Notes: generated by a model from the sequence alone, not told the origin. A stretch of DNA of 64,000 nt from Rudanella sp031411995 (GCA_031411995.1 JANOCD010000008.1:163228-227227), one strand, 5' to 3'; numbered from the stretch's first letter, positions 1-8,755 are shown. Numbers and translations: made by a program.

Positions 1-80
1 AGGTAAAAATAGTCACTGGCCTCTGCCCGTTATCGTGCTGCCTTGCCCAAACCATTTAGGCCTAAACCCTGTTAGAAAAG

Positions 81-167
81 TAATGCATAATGAATAATGT
101 AGAATGCCCAATATTCGTCGTTTACTCACTATCCATTACTCATTTTACATGATTCATTAACCACTTC
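81..167. repeat. Imperfect inverted repeat of iterated words upstream of the first gene
   Basis: The left part (about 90-116) is built from the words aatgcat, aatgaat and aatgtag. The right part (about 141-166) is built from ccattactc, attttac and attcatt, roughly the complement of the left. It resembles the other word-built hairpins of this window (9434, 11437, 20841, 23618, 41017). No complete gene is seen in bases 1-171. A short frame open from base 2 to 94 could be the end of an upstream gene, but I do not recognise it. Confidence 0.4.
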
Positions 168-171
168 CAGA

Positions 172-1698
172 ATGAGTTACCGCAACCTGAAGTCAAAAGA
201 ATTGCTTGCTATTAAAACGCTTGGTGAACTCAAATCGGCTGGTTACCAGACCCGAACCATCAAGCAGGAGTTACGCGATAATCTGATCCAAAAAATCCGG
301 GCCAAAGAAACTGTTTTCCCAGGCATTTGGGGGTACGAAGAAACCGTTATCCCCGATGTTGAACGGGCTATTTTGTCGATGCACCACATCAACCTGCTGG
401 GGTTGAGGGGACAAGCTAAAACTCGGATTGCCCGTCTGATGGTCAACCTGTTAGATGAATATATTCCGGTGGTCGACGGCTCTGAACTGAACGATGATCC
501 ATTGAATCCGCTGTCGCGCTTTGCCCTTGACCGCATTGCCGAACATGGCGATGGAACGCCCGTTTCGTGGATGCACCGAAGTGACCGCTACACCGAAAAA
601 CTGGCCACGCCCGATGTGTCGGTGGCTGACCTGATTGGCGATGTGGACCCTATCAAAGCCGCTACACTGAAATTGCCCTATTCCGACGAACGGACCATTC
701 ACTTTGGTCTGATTCCGCGTTCACACCGGTGCATTTTCGTGATCAACGAATTACCCGATTTGCAGGCTCGCATCCAGGTGTCGCTGTTCAATATTTTGCA
801 GGAGGGCGACATTCAGATCCGGGGTTTCAAATTGCGCCTGCCGCTTGATATTCAATTTGTGTTCACGGCCAACCCGGAAGATTATACGAATCGGGGCAGC
901 ATTGTAACTCCCCTCAAAGATCGGATCGACAGTCAGATTGTAACCCACTATCCTAAGTCGCTGGCAACGGGTAAGAAAATTACGATGCAGGAGGCCGTGG
1001 TGAAGACCGAGCAAAAGGGCCTGGTGAAAACTAACGAACTGATAACGGATCTGATCGAGCAGGTAGCGATGGAAGCCCGCGAAAGTGAGTACGTGGATGC
1101 CAAATCGGGGGTGTCGGCCCGGATGACCATTTCGGCCTACGAAAACCTGCTTTCAGCCGCCGAACGACGGGCGTTGATCAACAGCGAAAAAGAGACGTAT
1201 GTGCGCATTGCTGACCTGTATGGTGTGGTGCCTGCCATTTGCGGCAAGGTCGAACTGGTGTATGAGGGCGAGGTGGAAGGTCCGGTGATTGTGGCTCAAA
1301 ATCTGATCGGGAAAGCTATTCGCACCCAATTCCTGAACTATTTTCCCAACCCGGAGAAGGTCAAGAAAGAGAAACGCGGTAATATCTACCGAAAAATAAC
1401 GGACTGGTTTGGCGACAGCAACACAATGGAGATGCTGAACGACCTGACCAACCGCGACTACGAAAGTCGCCTGCGCACCATCGACGGATTGGATGACCTT
1501 GTTGACGAACTACACCCGCGCTTGAGTAAATCCGAAAAGCTGTTTATGATGGAGTTCGCGCTTCACGGTATTGCTGAATATTCGTTAATTGGCAAGAAAG
1601 CAATGGATACTGGTCAATCGTTTCAGGATCTGGTCGGCTCCATGTTCGACCCCACCAAGCACTTCGGCGAAGAGGACGACGATGATGATCGGTTTTAA
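172..1698 (+). CDS. MoxR/ChlI-like AAA+ ATPase (magnesium chelatase-type)
   Basis: This is a 508-residue cytoplasmic AAA+ ATPase related to the magnesium-chelatase ChlI/MoxR clade. A P-loop of the form GLRGQAKT lies at residues 77-84, so the usual GKT glycine is Ala. The Walker B stretch CIFVINE (187-193) has Asn where most relatives have Asp. Sensor 1 is the Asn of FTANPEDY (231-238). The protein ends in an acidic tail, GEEDDDDDRF. Such ATPases normally work with a VWA-domain partner as chaperone-like remodelers, but no VWA gene is in the window, so the substrate is unknown. The stop codon directly abuts the ATG of ribD, which suggests co-transcription. True chlorophyll chelatase activity is unlikely in this lineage. 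Confidence 0.8.
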   Translation: MSYRNLKSKELLAIKTLGELKSAGYQTRTIKQELRDNLIQKIRAKETVFPGIWGYEETVIPDVERAILSMHHINLLGLRGQAKTRIARLMVNLLDEYIPVVDGSELNDDPLNPLSRFALDRIAEHGDGTPVSWMHRSDRYTEKLATPDVSVADLIGDVDPIKAATLKLPYSDERTIHFGLIPRSHRCIFVINELPDLQARIQVSLFNILQEGDIQIRGFKLRLPLDIQFVFTANPEDYTNRGSIVTPLKDRIDSQIVTHYPKSLATGKKITMQEAVVKTEQKGLVKTNELITDLIEQVAMEARESEYVDAKSGVSARMTISAYENLLSAAERRALINSEKETYVRIADLYGVVPAICGKVELVYEGEVEGPVIVAQNLIGKAIRTQFLNYFPNPEKVKKEKRGNIYRKITDWFGDSNTMEMLNDLTNRDYESRLRTIDGLDDLVDELHPRLSKSEKLFMMEFALHGIAEYSLIGKKAMDTGQSFQDLVGSMFDPTKHFGEEDDDDDRF

Positions 1699-2772
1699 AT
1701 GAATCACGAACTTTATATGACCCGCGCCCTGGAGCTTGCCACTCTTGGGCGCGGTTTTGTTAGCCCTAACCCGCTGGTGGGCTGCGTGATCGTATATGAC
1801 GACCGCACGGGGCCGCGCATCATTGGCGAGGGCTGGCACCAACGCTATGGCGAGTCCCATGCCGAGGTAAACGCCATGCAGTCGGTGCGGGCCGACGATG
1901 AACACCTGCTACCCGAAGCAACGGTTTATGTGACACTTGAACCTTGCTCGCACTACGGAAAAACGCCCCCCTGCGCCGATTTGCTGATTGCCAAACAGGT
2001 TCGGGGGGTGGTAGTTTGCAATGATGACCCCAATCCGCTGGTTGCGGGTCGGGGTTTGGCCAAACTCCGGGCGGCTGGTATTTCCGTTGACACGGGTATT
2101 CTGGTGGAACAAGGTCGCGAATTGAACCGGCGATTTTTTACGCAAATGGAGCAACAACGGCCCTACATCATTCTGAAATGGGCCGAAACCTCGGATGGGT
2201 TCATGGGTGGGCCGGGTGGGCAACCCGTGGCTATTTCCGGGCCGTTAGCCCAACACTTGGTGCATCGGTGGCGAACCGAAGAACCCGCCATTATGGTAGG
2301 CACCAACACCGCCCGCAACGACAACCCGCGTCTGAATGCCCGGCTCTGGAGCGGCCCGAACCCTACCCGAATTGTGATTGACAAGACGGGGCAACTCCCC
2401 CTCGACCTTCACTTGTTCGATGGCTCCCAACAAACCATTTGCTATACCAATCAACCCGCCCGAACACTAGGAAACACCACGTTTGCGCAACTTTCCGAAA
2501 AGGCAGAATTACTTCCTCAGCTCATGGCTGATTTGCACAAACGCGGCATTCAATCGGTACTTGTGGAAGGGGGAGCTGGACTGCTTAACTCGTTGATCAA
2601 ATGGGGCTTGTGGGATGAAATGCGCGTTTTTAGAAACCCGAAAATGCTTCGCGAAGGCGTGACATCACCAAACGTGCAGGGGCAGTTAGTGAGTCGGGAA
2701 ATGATTGGAAATGATGAATTGAGCGTTTACCGGGCAGTTTCGTTCCAGATTTCCCAGGCTTTTTCGGCCTGA
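1699..2772 (+). CDS. ribD: Bifunctional riboflavin biosynthesis deaminase/reductase
   Basis: RibD performs the second and third steps of riboflavin synthesis: deamination of the pyrimidine intermediate, then NADPH reduction of the ribose side chain. The N-terminal deaminase domain shows the zinc-site signature HAEVNAM (His54, Glu56) and PCSHYGKTPPC (Cys83, Cys92). The C-terminal reductase domain follows from about residue 150, with KWAETSDGFM near its start and VEGGAGLLNS near its end. At 357 residues the length is normal. The start codon lies directly after the stop of the AAA+ ATPase. The 3' end overlaps the convergent aroE by 46 bases, so the two coding regions share sequence on opposite strands. 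Confidence 0.95.
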   Translation: MNHELYMTRALELATLGRGFVSPNPLVGCVIVYDDRTGPRIIGEGWHQRYGESHAEVNAMQSVRADDEHLLPEATVYVTLEPCSHYGKTPPCADLLIAKQVRGVVVCNDDPNPLVAGRGLAKLRAAGISVDTGILVEQGRELNRRFFTQMEQQRPYIILKWAETSDGFMGGPGGQPVAISGPLAQHLVHRWRTEEPAIMVGTNTARNDNPRLNARLWSGPNPTRIVIDKTGQLPLDLHLFDGSQQTICYTNQPARTLGNTTFAQLSEKAELLPQLMADLHKRGIQSVLVEGGAGLLNSLIKWGLWDEMRVFRNPKMLREGVTSPNVQGQLVSREMIGNDELSVYRAVSFQISQAFSA

Positions 2773-3518
2773 AGCACCAGCATTTGGTGGCCGTTCAGTA
2801 CGTGTGCGCCATGTTCTAAACCCCGGCGCATAAACAACGTTTCGGCGGGGTTATACACCAAATCATACAGCCAATGGTGAGCCGTTAATTCCTCATAGGG
2901 CAGCACGGGTGCTTCGTCCACTCGCGGATAGGTGCCAACGGGAGAACAGTTAACAATCAACGTATAATCAGCTAATTGACCCGGCAATTCGTCATAGGTC
3001 AGGTTATCGGGGGTTTTGGTGCGCGACACCATTTGGTGCGAAATCCCCATATCATTGAGGGCGGCCACCACTGCTTTAGATGCCCCCCCGGTGCCGAGTA
3101 TGAGGGCATGGGGCTTAGGGCTTGGGGCTTGGAGTAACGGGTTCGCGTCCTTCGCTCCAAGCCCTAAGCCCTCTCCCCCCCAAGCCTCCAACGATAGCCG
3201 GAAGCCGTAATAATCGGAGTTGAAACCCATCAGACTTCCGTCTGATTCAAGGCGAATGACATTGACAGCCCCCACTTTTTCGGCAGAGCTATCGAGTCTG
3301 GAAAGGAACGGTAACACGGCCTGTTTGTGTGGAATGGTCACGTTAAGTCCCTGCAAGCCCGGTATCTCTAAAAGCGCGGGCAGGCTCTCGCTAACTTCAG
3401 CCATTTCATACAGATTATACTGACAATCGGAGATGCCTTCCCGCTCAAATTTTTCGGTAAAGTATTTCTTTGAAAACGAGTGGGTTAGCGGATAACCGAT
3501 CAGGCCAAATTTCTTCAT
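2727..3518 (-). CDS. aroE: Shikimate dehydrogenase with in-frame palindrome insertion
   Basis: AroE reduces 3-dehydroshikimate to shikimate with NADPH in aromatic amino-acid synthesis. Substrate-binding motifs are GYPLTHSFSKKYF (8-20), NVTIPHKQAV (59-68, catalytic Lys) and FNSDYYGF (99-106). The Rossmann motif LILGTGGASKAVV starts at about residue 138. Between them lies a low-complexity insertion of about 25 residues (113-137) rich in Gly, Leu and Pro. Family members usually have a few residues there. It is encoded by a DNA palindrome (3108-3182) and keeps the frame. The ATG immediately follows the stop codon of the DedA gene upstream, so the pair is probably one operon with the phosphosulfolactate synthase-like gene. 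The end overlaps ribD. Confidence 0.93.
   Translation of the reverse strand: MKKFGLIGYPLTHSFSKKYFTEKFEREGISDCQYNLYEMAEVSESLPALLEIPGLQGLNVTIPHKQAVLPFLSRLDSSAEKVGAVNVIRLESDGSLMGFNSDYYGFRLSLEAWGGEGLGLGAKDANPLLQAPSPKPHALILGTGGASKAVVAALNDMGISHQMVSRTKTPDNLTYDELPGQLADYTLIVNCSPVGTYPRVDEAPVLPYEELTAHHWLYDLVYNPAETLFMRRGLEHGAHVLNGHQMLVLQAEKAWEIWNETAR
3108..3182. repeat. Palindromic element in frame inside aroE
   Basis: A perfect 15-base inverted repeat, gggcttagggcttgg (3111-3125) and ccaagccctaagccc (3157-3171), has a 31-base loop. The left arm is followed by another copy of its own word (ggcttgg). The word-built arms match the style of the intergenic hairpins elsewhere in the window. Read on the minus strand it adds about 25 residues to AroE without a stop or frameshift. 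Confidence 0.8.
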
Positions 3519-4172
3519 CTATGGCTGGGCGCGTTGCAGTTTCTTCTTGACGAACCCAACCACAATCGGTAAAATTGACAGGCCAACGATTCCAAAAACA
3601 ACCAGTTCAAAGTTTTTCTGAACGGCGGGAATGTTACCCAGGAAATAACCTAACAGGGTAATGCTTGTGACCCATAAAATAGCTCCAACAATGCAGAAAC
3701 GAATATAGCGACCATACTCCATGCTGCCTGCCCCCGCCACAAAAGGCGCAATTGTGCGTACAATGGGGATAAAGCGGGCAATTATCACCGTTTGTGCGCC
3801 ATATTTGTGGTAGAACTGCTCTGTCTCGGTGATGTATTCACGCTTGAAGAACAGGATTCGTTCGCGCATTTTGATCTTGTTACCCAGCGTTTTACCGACA
3901 AAATAATTGACGTTATCGCCCAGCAGAGCCGCCACAATCAGGAGTGGAATAATCACGCCCACACTTAGCTCGTTGGTGTCGCGGGCCGCCAATGCGCCAG
4001 CCGCAAACAGCAGCGAATCGCCGGGTAAAAGCGGCATAACGATCAAGCCGGTTTCCGTAAACACAATCAAAAACAGAATGGCATACAGCAGAATACCGTA
4101 AGAATTGGCCCACGAGTCGAGATAGGTATCGAGGTGAAGCAGAAAGTCGATGAGGAATTTTATGAGGTCCAT
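3519..4172 (-). CDS. DedA family membrane protein
   Basis: This is a 217-residue inner-membrane protein of the DedA/SNARE-associated (VTT) family. Members are implicated in membrane lipid homeostasis and undecaprenyl-phosphate or phospholipid translocation. Family features include the glycine-rich segment FTETGLIVMPLLPGDSLLF near residue 40, the ARFIPIVRTIAPFVAGAGSM block, and a C-terminal hydrophobic pair ending in a Lys/Arg-rich tail. It lies between the phosphosulfolactate synthase-like gene (one base away) and aroE (zero bases), so it is very likely in one transcript with them. A second DedA homologue is at 11533. The exact transported lipid cannot be read from the sequence. Confidence 0.9.
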   Translation of the reverse strand: MDLIKFLIDFLLHLDTYLDSWANSYGILLYAILFLIVFTETGLIVMPLLPGDSLLFAAGALAARDTNELSVGVIIPLLIVAALLGDNVNYFVGKTLGNKIKMRERILFFKREYITETEQFYHKYGAQTVIIARFIPIVRTIAPFVAGAGSMEYGRYIRFCIVGAILWVTSITLLGYFLGNIPAVQKNFELVVFGIVGLSILPIVVGFVKKKLQRAQP

Positions 4173-4173
4173 T

Positions 4174-4935
4174 TCAGGAATTTAAAAAATGTGAAAACGT
4201 ATCACCTCTTAAGCCTAAACGAATAGTTTCCAAAGGAATACATTCGTGGGGGGCAATGTTGCCGAGGTTGACATTGGCACCGAGCAGTTTCACAAACCAA
4301 ACCTGTTGAGCCTTTTGGGGTGCTTCCCAGATGATGCTTTCGGAGGGCACCTGGGTCAGAATTTCCTCGACCAGCCCTTGCCGAACTTCGCCACTGGCGC
4401 GGAAAAGCCCAACGTTGCCGCCTTCGCGGGCTTCGCCAATCACTTTCCAGGCACCAGCTTCCAATTCGGCCTGCATCAGCTTGATCCACTTATAGGGTGG
4501 GATGATTTTGGCCTCGTCTTTCGACCCAACCTCCGACAAAACCGTTACCTGTTGCGCCAGTGTTCGGATATATTCGCATTTCTCATCCTGGGGCATTTCA
4601 AGGGAACCATCCGATACTTCGGCAAAAGACAGTTTGTATTTGTCGAGCAATTTACGGTAATCATCGAACTGATTCCGAACAACAAAGGCCTCGAACAATG
4701 TACCCCCAAAATAGACGGGAATGCCCGCTGAGGCATACACAGCCAACTTTTCGGTGAGTTTTGGGGTGACGAAAGAAGTGGCCCAGCCGAGCTTGACAAT
4801 ATCCGTATAGTCGGCAGAGGTTGACAGAAAATCTTCGACCTGCCGAATACTGAGGCCCTTGTCCATGACCATCGTGAGACCATTCTGGCGAGGTTTTGCA
4901 GTCCGTTCCGGAATCTGCGTAAGCGTGTAATTCAT
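4174..4935 (-). CDS. Phosphosulfolactate synthase-like protein (ComA family)
   Basis: The 253-residue protein matches the ComA family, which adds sulfite to phosphoenolpyruvate to form phosphosulfolactate. Family-like stretches are GLTMVMDKGLS, DIVKLGWATSF, VYFGGTLFEAF and VSDGSLEMP in the first half of a TIM-like barrel, with GLRGDTF near the C-terminus. In methanogens the product leads to coenzyme M. In Bacteroidota a role in sulfolactate or sulfonolipid precursor supply is possible, but this is inference. It heads a tight minus-strand run with DedA and aroE. The start at 4935 gives a normal N-terminus. Confidence 0.85.
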   Translation of the reverse strand: MNYTLTQIPERTAKPRQNGLTMVMDKGLSIRQVEDFLSTSADYTDIVKLGWATSFVTPKLTEKLAVYASAGIPVYFGGTLFEAFVVRNQFDDYRKLLDKYKLSFAEVSDGSLEMPQDEKCEYIRTLAQQVTVLSEVGSKDEAKIIPPYKWIKLMQAELEAGAWKVIGEAREGGNVGLFRASGEVRQGLVEEILTQVPSESIIWEAPQKAQQVWFVKLLGANVNLGNIAPHECIPLETIRLGLRGDTFSHFLNS

Positions 4936-5063
4936 TCGTTGTGAGTAGATAAGCTACCTGAATAATGCCCCAAAACTAATAGAAGCGGACGAAACGACAC
5001 AGGAAAGTACAGAAAAATGAGTGTATAGAGGCTAATTAACTTAGGATAATACTATTTTTGGCT

Positions 5064-5501
5064 ATGGAAACAAACCCACGCTTTGCGTATTTTCAGTCTC
5101 AAGTCGGCCAAAGCATGGCCCACAGTATTTCAGGCGTTGGTCGCTGGCTCAATGGAACACTCCGCGTGGTTGAACCCGAACGCATGGTTGCCGACTACCT
5201 TGTCCGCGACGATATGGCCAACCCTGTGGGTGTGTTGCATGGTGGTGCAGCCTCGGCCATCCTCGACGATCTCTGCGGCATACTGGTATTTTCGATGGGC
5301 CGTGAATATGGCTATACCTCCGTAAACCTCAATATGGACTTTCTGAACCCGGCCCGGCAAGGCGAAACCCTGACTGCCGAAGTTCGGCTCGTTCGGGCAG
5401 GACGCAACATTATTCATGTGGAAGGCCACATCTCAAACGCCGAGGGCAAACTGATTGCCAAGTGCAGTACTAACCTGGTGCAGACGGGCCTTAAATTATG
5501 A
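5064..5501 (+). CDS. PaaI-type hotdog thioesterase
   Basis: The protein of about 145 residues carries the hotdog thioesterase signature of the PaaI/YdiI group. The segment NPVGVLHGGAASAILDDLCG holds the HGG motif and the acidic catalytic residue on the long helix, followed by SVNLNMDFLNPARQGE and a closing strand with GKLIAKCSTNLV. It probably hydrolyses an acyl-CoA. The ATG at 5064 is preferred over an in-frame TTG two codons upstream. It is monocistronic and divergent from the phosphosulfolactate synthase-like gene. The physiological acyl group is unknown. Confidence 0.88.
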   Translation: METNPRFAYFQSQVGQSMAHSISGVGRWLNGTLRVVEPERMVADYLVRDDMANPVGVLHGGAASAILDDLCGILVFSMGREYGYTSVNLNMDFLNPARQGETLTAEVRLVRAGRNIIHVEGHISNAEGKLIAKCSTNLVQTGLKL

Positions 5502-5536
5502 ACGTAAAATACGTAGCTCCATAAGCTGATAGTGGC

Positions 5537-5680
5537 TTACGGTTTCCCGTTAGCCCGGCAGCGGTCACTACAATAAATCACGTTTTCCCAATCGCGTTCC
5601 CATTTTTTGCGCCAGGCAAATGGTCGCCCGCAAACGGGGCAAATTTTTGTCGGCAACTCCGACTTCTTGCGCATTTTCAT
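5537..5680 (-). CDS. DUF2256 small zinc-ribbon-like protein
   Basis: A 47-residue frame reads from ATG 5680 to TAA 5537. It contains KICPVCGRPFAWRKKWERDW followed by YCSDRCR, the CxxC...CxxxC arrangement and tryptophan-rich core typical of DUF2256. The length agrees with the family, which is always very small. Function is unknown; the cysteines suggest zinc binding. As I recall, DUF2256 genes often sit near cryptochrome/photolyase and TIGR03643 genes. A TIGR03643 gene does occur 2.8 kb away at 8477, but no photolyase is in the window. Confidence 0.88.
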   Translation of the reverse strand: MKMRKKSELPTKICPVCGRPFAWRKKWERDWENVIYCSDRCRANGKP

Positions 5681-5741
5681 TTTTTATGGGGCGATGATAT
5701 GACTGGGCACTCTACAGGCCTGTTTATGATACGTACTCTGG

Positions 5742-8312
5742 CTAGAAAAACAGCCTGAACGTTTGCAGGCGATTATGGCCTAAAATCGTATTGAGTTTAC
5801 CTTTTTCGAGCGGTATTGGCTGATCGTCCGTTTCTATATGTGTGGTGCTAAACCCTTTCTCAATGAGCTTATTGCCCGAAATCGTTAATGGCTTGTCTGC
5901 ATCGGCTACGTTCCAAAGCCGCATAATCATACCCTTGTCAATGCCTTCTTCGGCGGGTTTCAAGGCCCAGATCACGGCATCAGGATCCGAAAAAGAAAAG
6001 AGAGAAAATTGCTTTCCATCATAGCCTGATCCGCCTTCCACGGCATTCGCAATCAACGGATTCTGATGTTGTAACGAAAATCTGAGGGCTTCATTGGGCT
6101 TAAAACGGCCAGTATGTGGCTTCAGGGCAATGAAATGCTCAAAATATGAGTCGCCATCCTGGTTGATAATGCCTAATCCCAACGCATTATCAATCTGGCC
6201 AGCCGCCAGAATGTTTATCTGTGCCGTGCTGTCATCTAACATTGCACTTGCGCTGTTACCTGTTTTCATAAAATAAGCATCGCGATTGGAGATAATCATG
6301 CCATTGTCGGCATCAGACATGTCGGCAAAATGGTTCATTGCCAGCCAATCAAACCGACTCGCCGTATCGGCATAGTGCCCCCCTTTTGTTAACGACCTGG
6401 CGTGTAAAATTGCTCCTGCCTCCTCGTGCCAGGTATCGGGCTTGTTGAGGTTCAACGAGAAAGAGTATGTAACTGCCTTAGCGTCCAGGTTTTGAGTAAT
6501 GTAGTTTTCTAGTTCAATGCGGTCGCTGTTTTCAAATAGGGTTACTTTAGATGTGTGTTTGATTGGTTTATAGGATGAAGCCATCAGTGTTGCCGATATA
6601 GCCCCCTTATTTTCTATTCTTATTTTATCGCCTTCATTACCCAGTCCAGAGCCTAAATCATTGATATACCGCTTATTTACAACCTTTACCCACTCACGAT
6701 TGGTGGATTTGTCGAGTAAACTTGTGATAACGCCCTGCGCCGTGAACTTCAGTTTGTAAAACTTATTTTCAATTGTACTGTCGGTAACCACAAGACTGGT
6801 CGTAAACATAGTCGGGCTACTTCGTTTTTGTATCTCAAACACTTTATAGCCCAGGGAAGGAATAGCTGGTGCCAAAATCCGAAGATACGTTGCCCCCTTT
6901 TTCGTGATTAACTGAAAAGGCACCTCTTTCGCATTTGTTTTATCAATAACCCGGATGGATGTCGAACCCTTATAGGCATAATCGCTGTAATCTGTTCTTG
7001 TCCAGTTCAATGGGTTAAATACATAAAATGTCTCAGGCAAGCCCCTGGGTTTTGCGATCAACTGGCCAAGCCGTTTAAGCGACCGATTATATAGGGTGTC
7101 CACATAACTAATGAACGTGTTCGCGGTTTTCTTTTGCCAGTCAGCCCGTTGCTTGCGGGTAATGTGGGGGCCATCTGCCGTCCAGTCATGTTCAAAATAC
7201 ATACCACACGCCAACCAGGCTTTCTCTTTTTGAATGGCTAAATCAGTAGCGAATGTTTTATCCTTCAGGGTAACCAGTGTGTAAACGGCTTCGGCGGTTC
7301 TCAGTTTTTCGACGGCCCGCTTTACGGAAGCCGATACCTCGGCCAGCGAAGCAAAGCTATTGCCCCACTCAGTGCTACCATACGAGATAGTTTCAGTTGG
7401 CAACGTGGCTCCATACTGCTTTTCGAAGTCTTTGAAGAAGTCTATTTCGTTGGATACAATCACCTCATAGGCGGTATCAGATTTTGCTTTGGCTACTTTC
7501 GAAAAGTTGTTGGTCAACGTTTTCAGATCGTCTCCTCCTTTGCCAAAAGCCGCTGCTATGGCATATGGATAAGTTGGGTCATTCATCAACGCTTTGCAAT
7601 CCGTAACTGCATTGGGCTGGTGAGAGGCTTCTAAGTAGGTGCCCAGGTTGTAGCGGTATTCTTTCCGGTTAGTTATCATCGAGGGGTTCACTGAATACCA
7701 TTTCATCAACACTTTTTGGTCATCCAGGCCTTTATACCAATACATCTGATTTTTATGTCGGTCCAGTGCCGTTACTTTAGTGGCACACGCGCAAACCCCT
7801 TTCCAGGAATATTTAGCCCCTGAACCGGCCCATAAAGATGATAAACCGAGCGGCAATACCTGGTCTTCCATGTTCAGGACCAGCGATAAGTCCAGACCAT
7901 ACTTGCGCTTCAACGAACCCGCGTAATACATATCGCGCAGGGTTGCTTCGGCTGGTGCGGCACCCAACAACACGATCATTGAGTTCAAAGGCACGGTAAT
8001 CTTGCCTTGTTTAATCTGTTTTATGAGTTTATCAAATTGGGCAGCCGAGCGTGTTTCCCGGTAATTATATACCCAATAGGAGCCATCGCAATTCCATTTA
8101 TTTTGTAGGTTATACGGCAAATGCGCTGTCGAATCATTGAGCTTGATGTAATAATCAAGCATGTCAGAAAAAGCCTTTTTATAGGTTTCTTCATCGCCCG
8201 TCCACATATAATCGGTGTGGTCGTCATTAGCCAGGTAAATACGTTTAACGGTCTGCGCCTGAAGTGCGAATGAAAAGACTACTAAAGTGATGATGAGAAA
8301 AACTGTTTTCAT
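5742..8312 (-). CDS. Secreted glycoside hydrolase family 38-like enzyme
   Basis: The 856-residue protein starts with a Sec signal peptide (MKTVFLIITLVVFSFALQAQ). The mature N-terminus has YLANDDHTDYMWTGDEETY, which corresponds to the zinc-binding His-x-Asp start of the GH38 alpha-mannosidase barrel. LNMEDQVLPLGLSSLW (about 145-160) is a candidate for the nucleophile region and FEHDW (about 373) for another metal-site segment. The C-terminal half is beta-rich, as in GH38 enzymes. It probably removes alpha-mannose or related sugars from glycans in the periplasm. It is a single gene with no SusC/D pair nearby. The family-level call is good, but the substrate is inferred and the active-site residues are assigned by eye. 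Confidence 0.75.
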   Translation of the reverse strand: MKTVFLIITLVVFSFALQAQTVKRIYLANDDHTDYMWTGDEETYKKAFSDMLDYYIKLNDSTAHLPYNLQNKWNCDGSYWVYNYRETRSAAQFDKLIKQIKQGKITVPLNSMIVLLGAAPAEATLRDMYYAGSLKRKYGLDLSLVLNMEDQVLPLGLSSLWAGSGAKYSWKGVCACATKVTALDRHKNQMYWYKGLDDQKVLMKWYSVNPSMITNRKEYRYNLGTYLEASHQPNAVTDCKALMNDPTYPYAIAAAFGKGGDDLKTLTNNFSKVAKAKSDTAYEVIVSNEIDFFKDFEKQYGATLPTETISYGSTEWGNSFASLAEVSASVKRAVEKLRTAEAVYTLVTLKDKTFATDLAIQKEKAWLACGMYFEHDWTADGPHITRKQRADWQKKTANTFISYVDTLYNRSLKRLGQLIAKPRGLPETFYVFNPLNWTRTDYSDYAYKGSTSIRVIDKTNAKEVPFQLITKKGATYLRILAPAIPSLGYKVFEIQKRSSPTMFTTSLVVTDSTIENKFYKLKFTAQGVITSLLDKSTNREWVKVVNKRYINDLGSGLGNEGDKIRIENKGAISATLMASSYKPIKHTSKVTLFENSDRIELENYITQNLDAKAVTYSFSLNLNKPDTWHEEAGAILHARSLTKGGHYADTASRFDWLAMNHFADMSDADNGMIISNRDAYFMKTGNSASAMLDDSTAQINILAAGQIDNALGLGIINQDGDSYFEHFIALKPHTGRFKPNEALRFSLQHQNPLIANAVEGGSGYDGKQFSLFSFSDPDAVIWALKPAEEGIDKGMIMRLWNVADADKPLTISGNKLIEKGFSTTHIETDDQPIPLEKGKLNTILGHNRLQTFRLFF

Positions 8313-8476
8313 GTGTACGTGAAACGTTTAGGTAGTGCTTTATGGAGAATAGACTAAAATGACACCCTAATACCAACAGGAATCGACACTATTTGTTGAT
8401 GCGACTCTAACTTACTGCCCTGGAATAGGTTATACAGGCAAAGCAAGTTGCCTGATGATCCTTCTAATCCTTACAA

Positions 8477-8746
8477 ATGCTTTCTCCCGACGATATTGAC
8501 CGCATTATTGAAATGGCCTGGGAAGACCGAACTCCCTTTGATGCCATAGAAGTTCAGTTTGGGTTGTCCGAAAAAGAGGTTATCGAATTGATGCGACGCG
8601 AGATGAAACCATCATCGTGGCGCATGTGGCGGGCACGGGTGCAGGGACGAGCCACCAAACACGCAGCCCGGTCTGCGGCTGACGATCATACGTTTAAGGC
8701 CAACCGGCAGCGACAAATTACCCATAACCAGGTTAGTAAACGATAA
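8477..8746 (+). CDS. TIGR03643 (DUF2805) family protein
   Basis: This 89-residue protein starts with LSPDDIDRIIEMAWEDRTPFDAIEVQFGLSEKEVIELMRR, a helix-turn-helix-like segment characteristic of TIGR03643/DUF2805. It continues with MKPSSWRMWRARVQGRATKHA and a basic tail. Function is unknown; DNA or RNA binding is plausible from the fold and charge but not shown. It stands alone on the plus strand, divergent from the GH38 gene. Its family is often found close to DUF2256 genes, and one is present at 5537. Confidence 0.85.
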   Translation: MLSPDDIDRIIEMAWEDRTPFDAIEVQFGLSEKEVIELMRREMKPSSWRMWRARVQGRATKHAARSAADDHTFKANRQRQITHNQVSKR

Positions 8747-8755
8747 AAGGTCATG

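Noticed and set aside
1..171. Partial gene at the left edge
   Set aside because: A frame open from base 2 to 94 gives a short, unrecognised peptide, and the rest of the stretch is AT-rich with an imperfect inverted repeat. It is not supportable as a gene.
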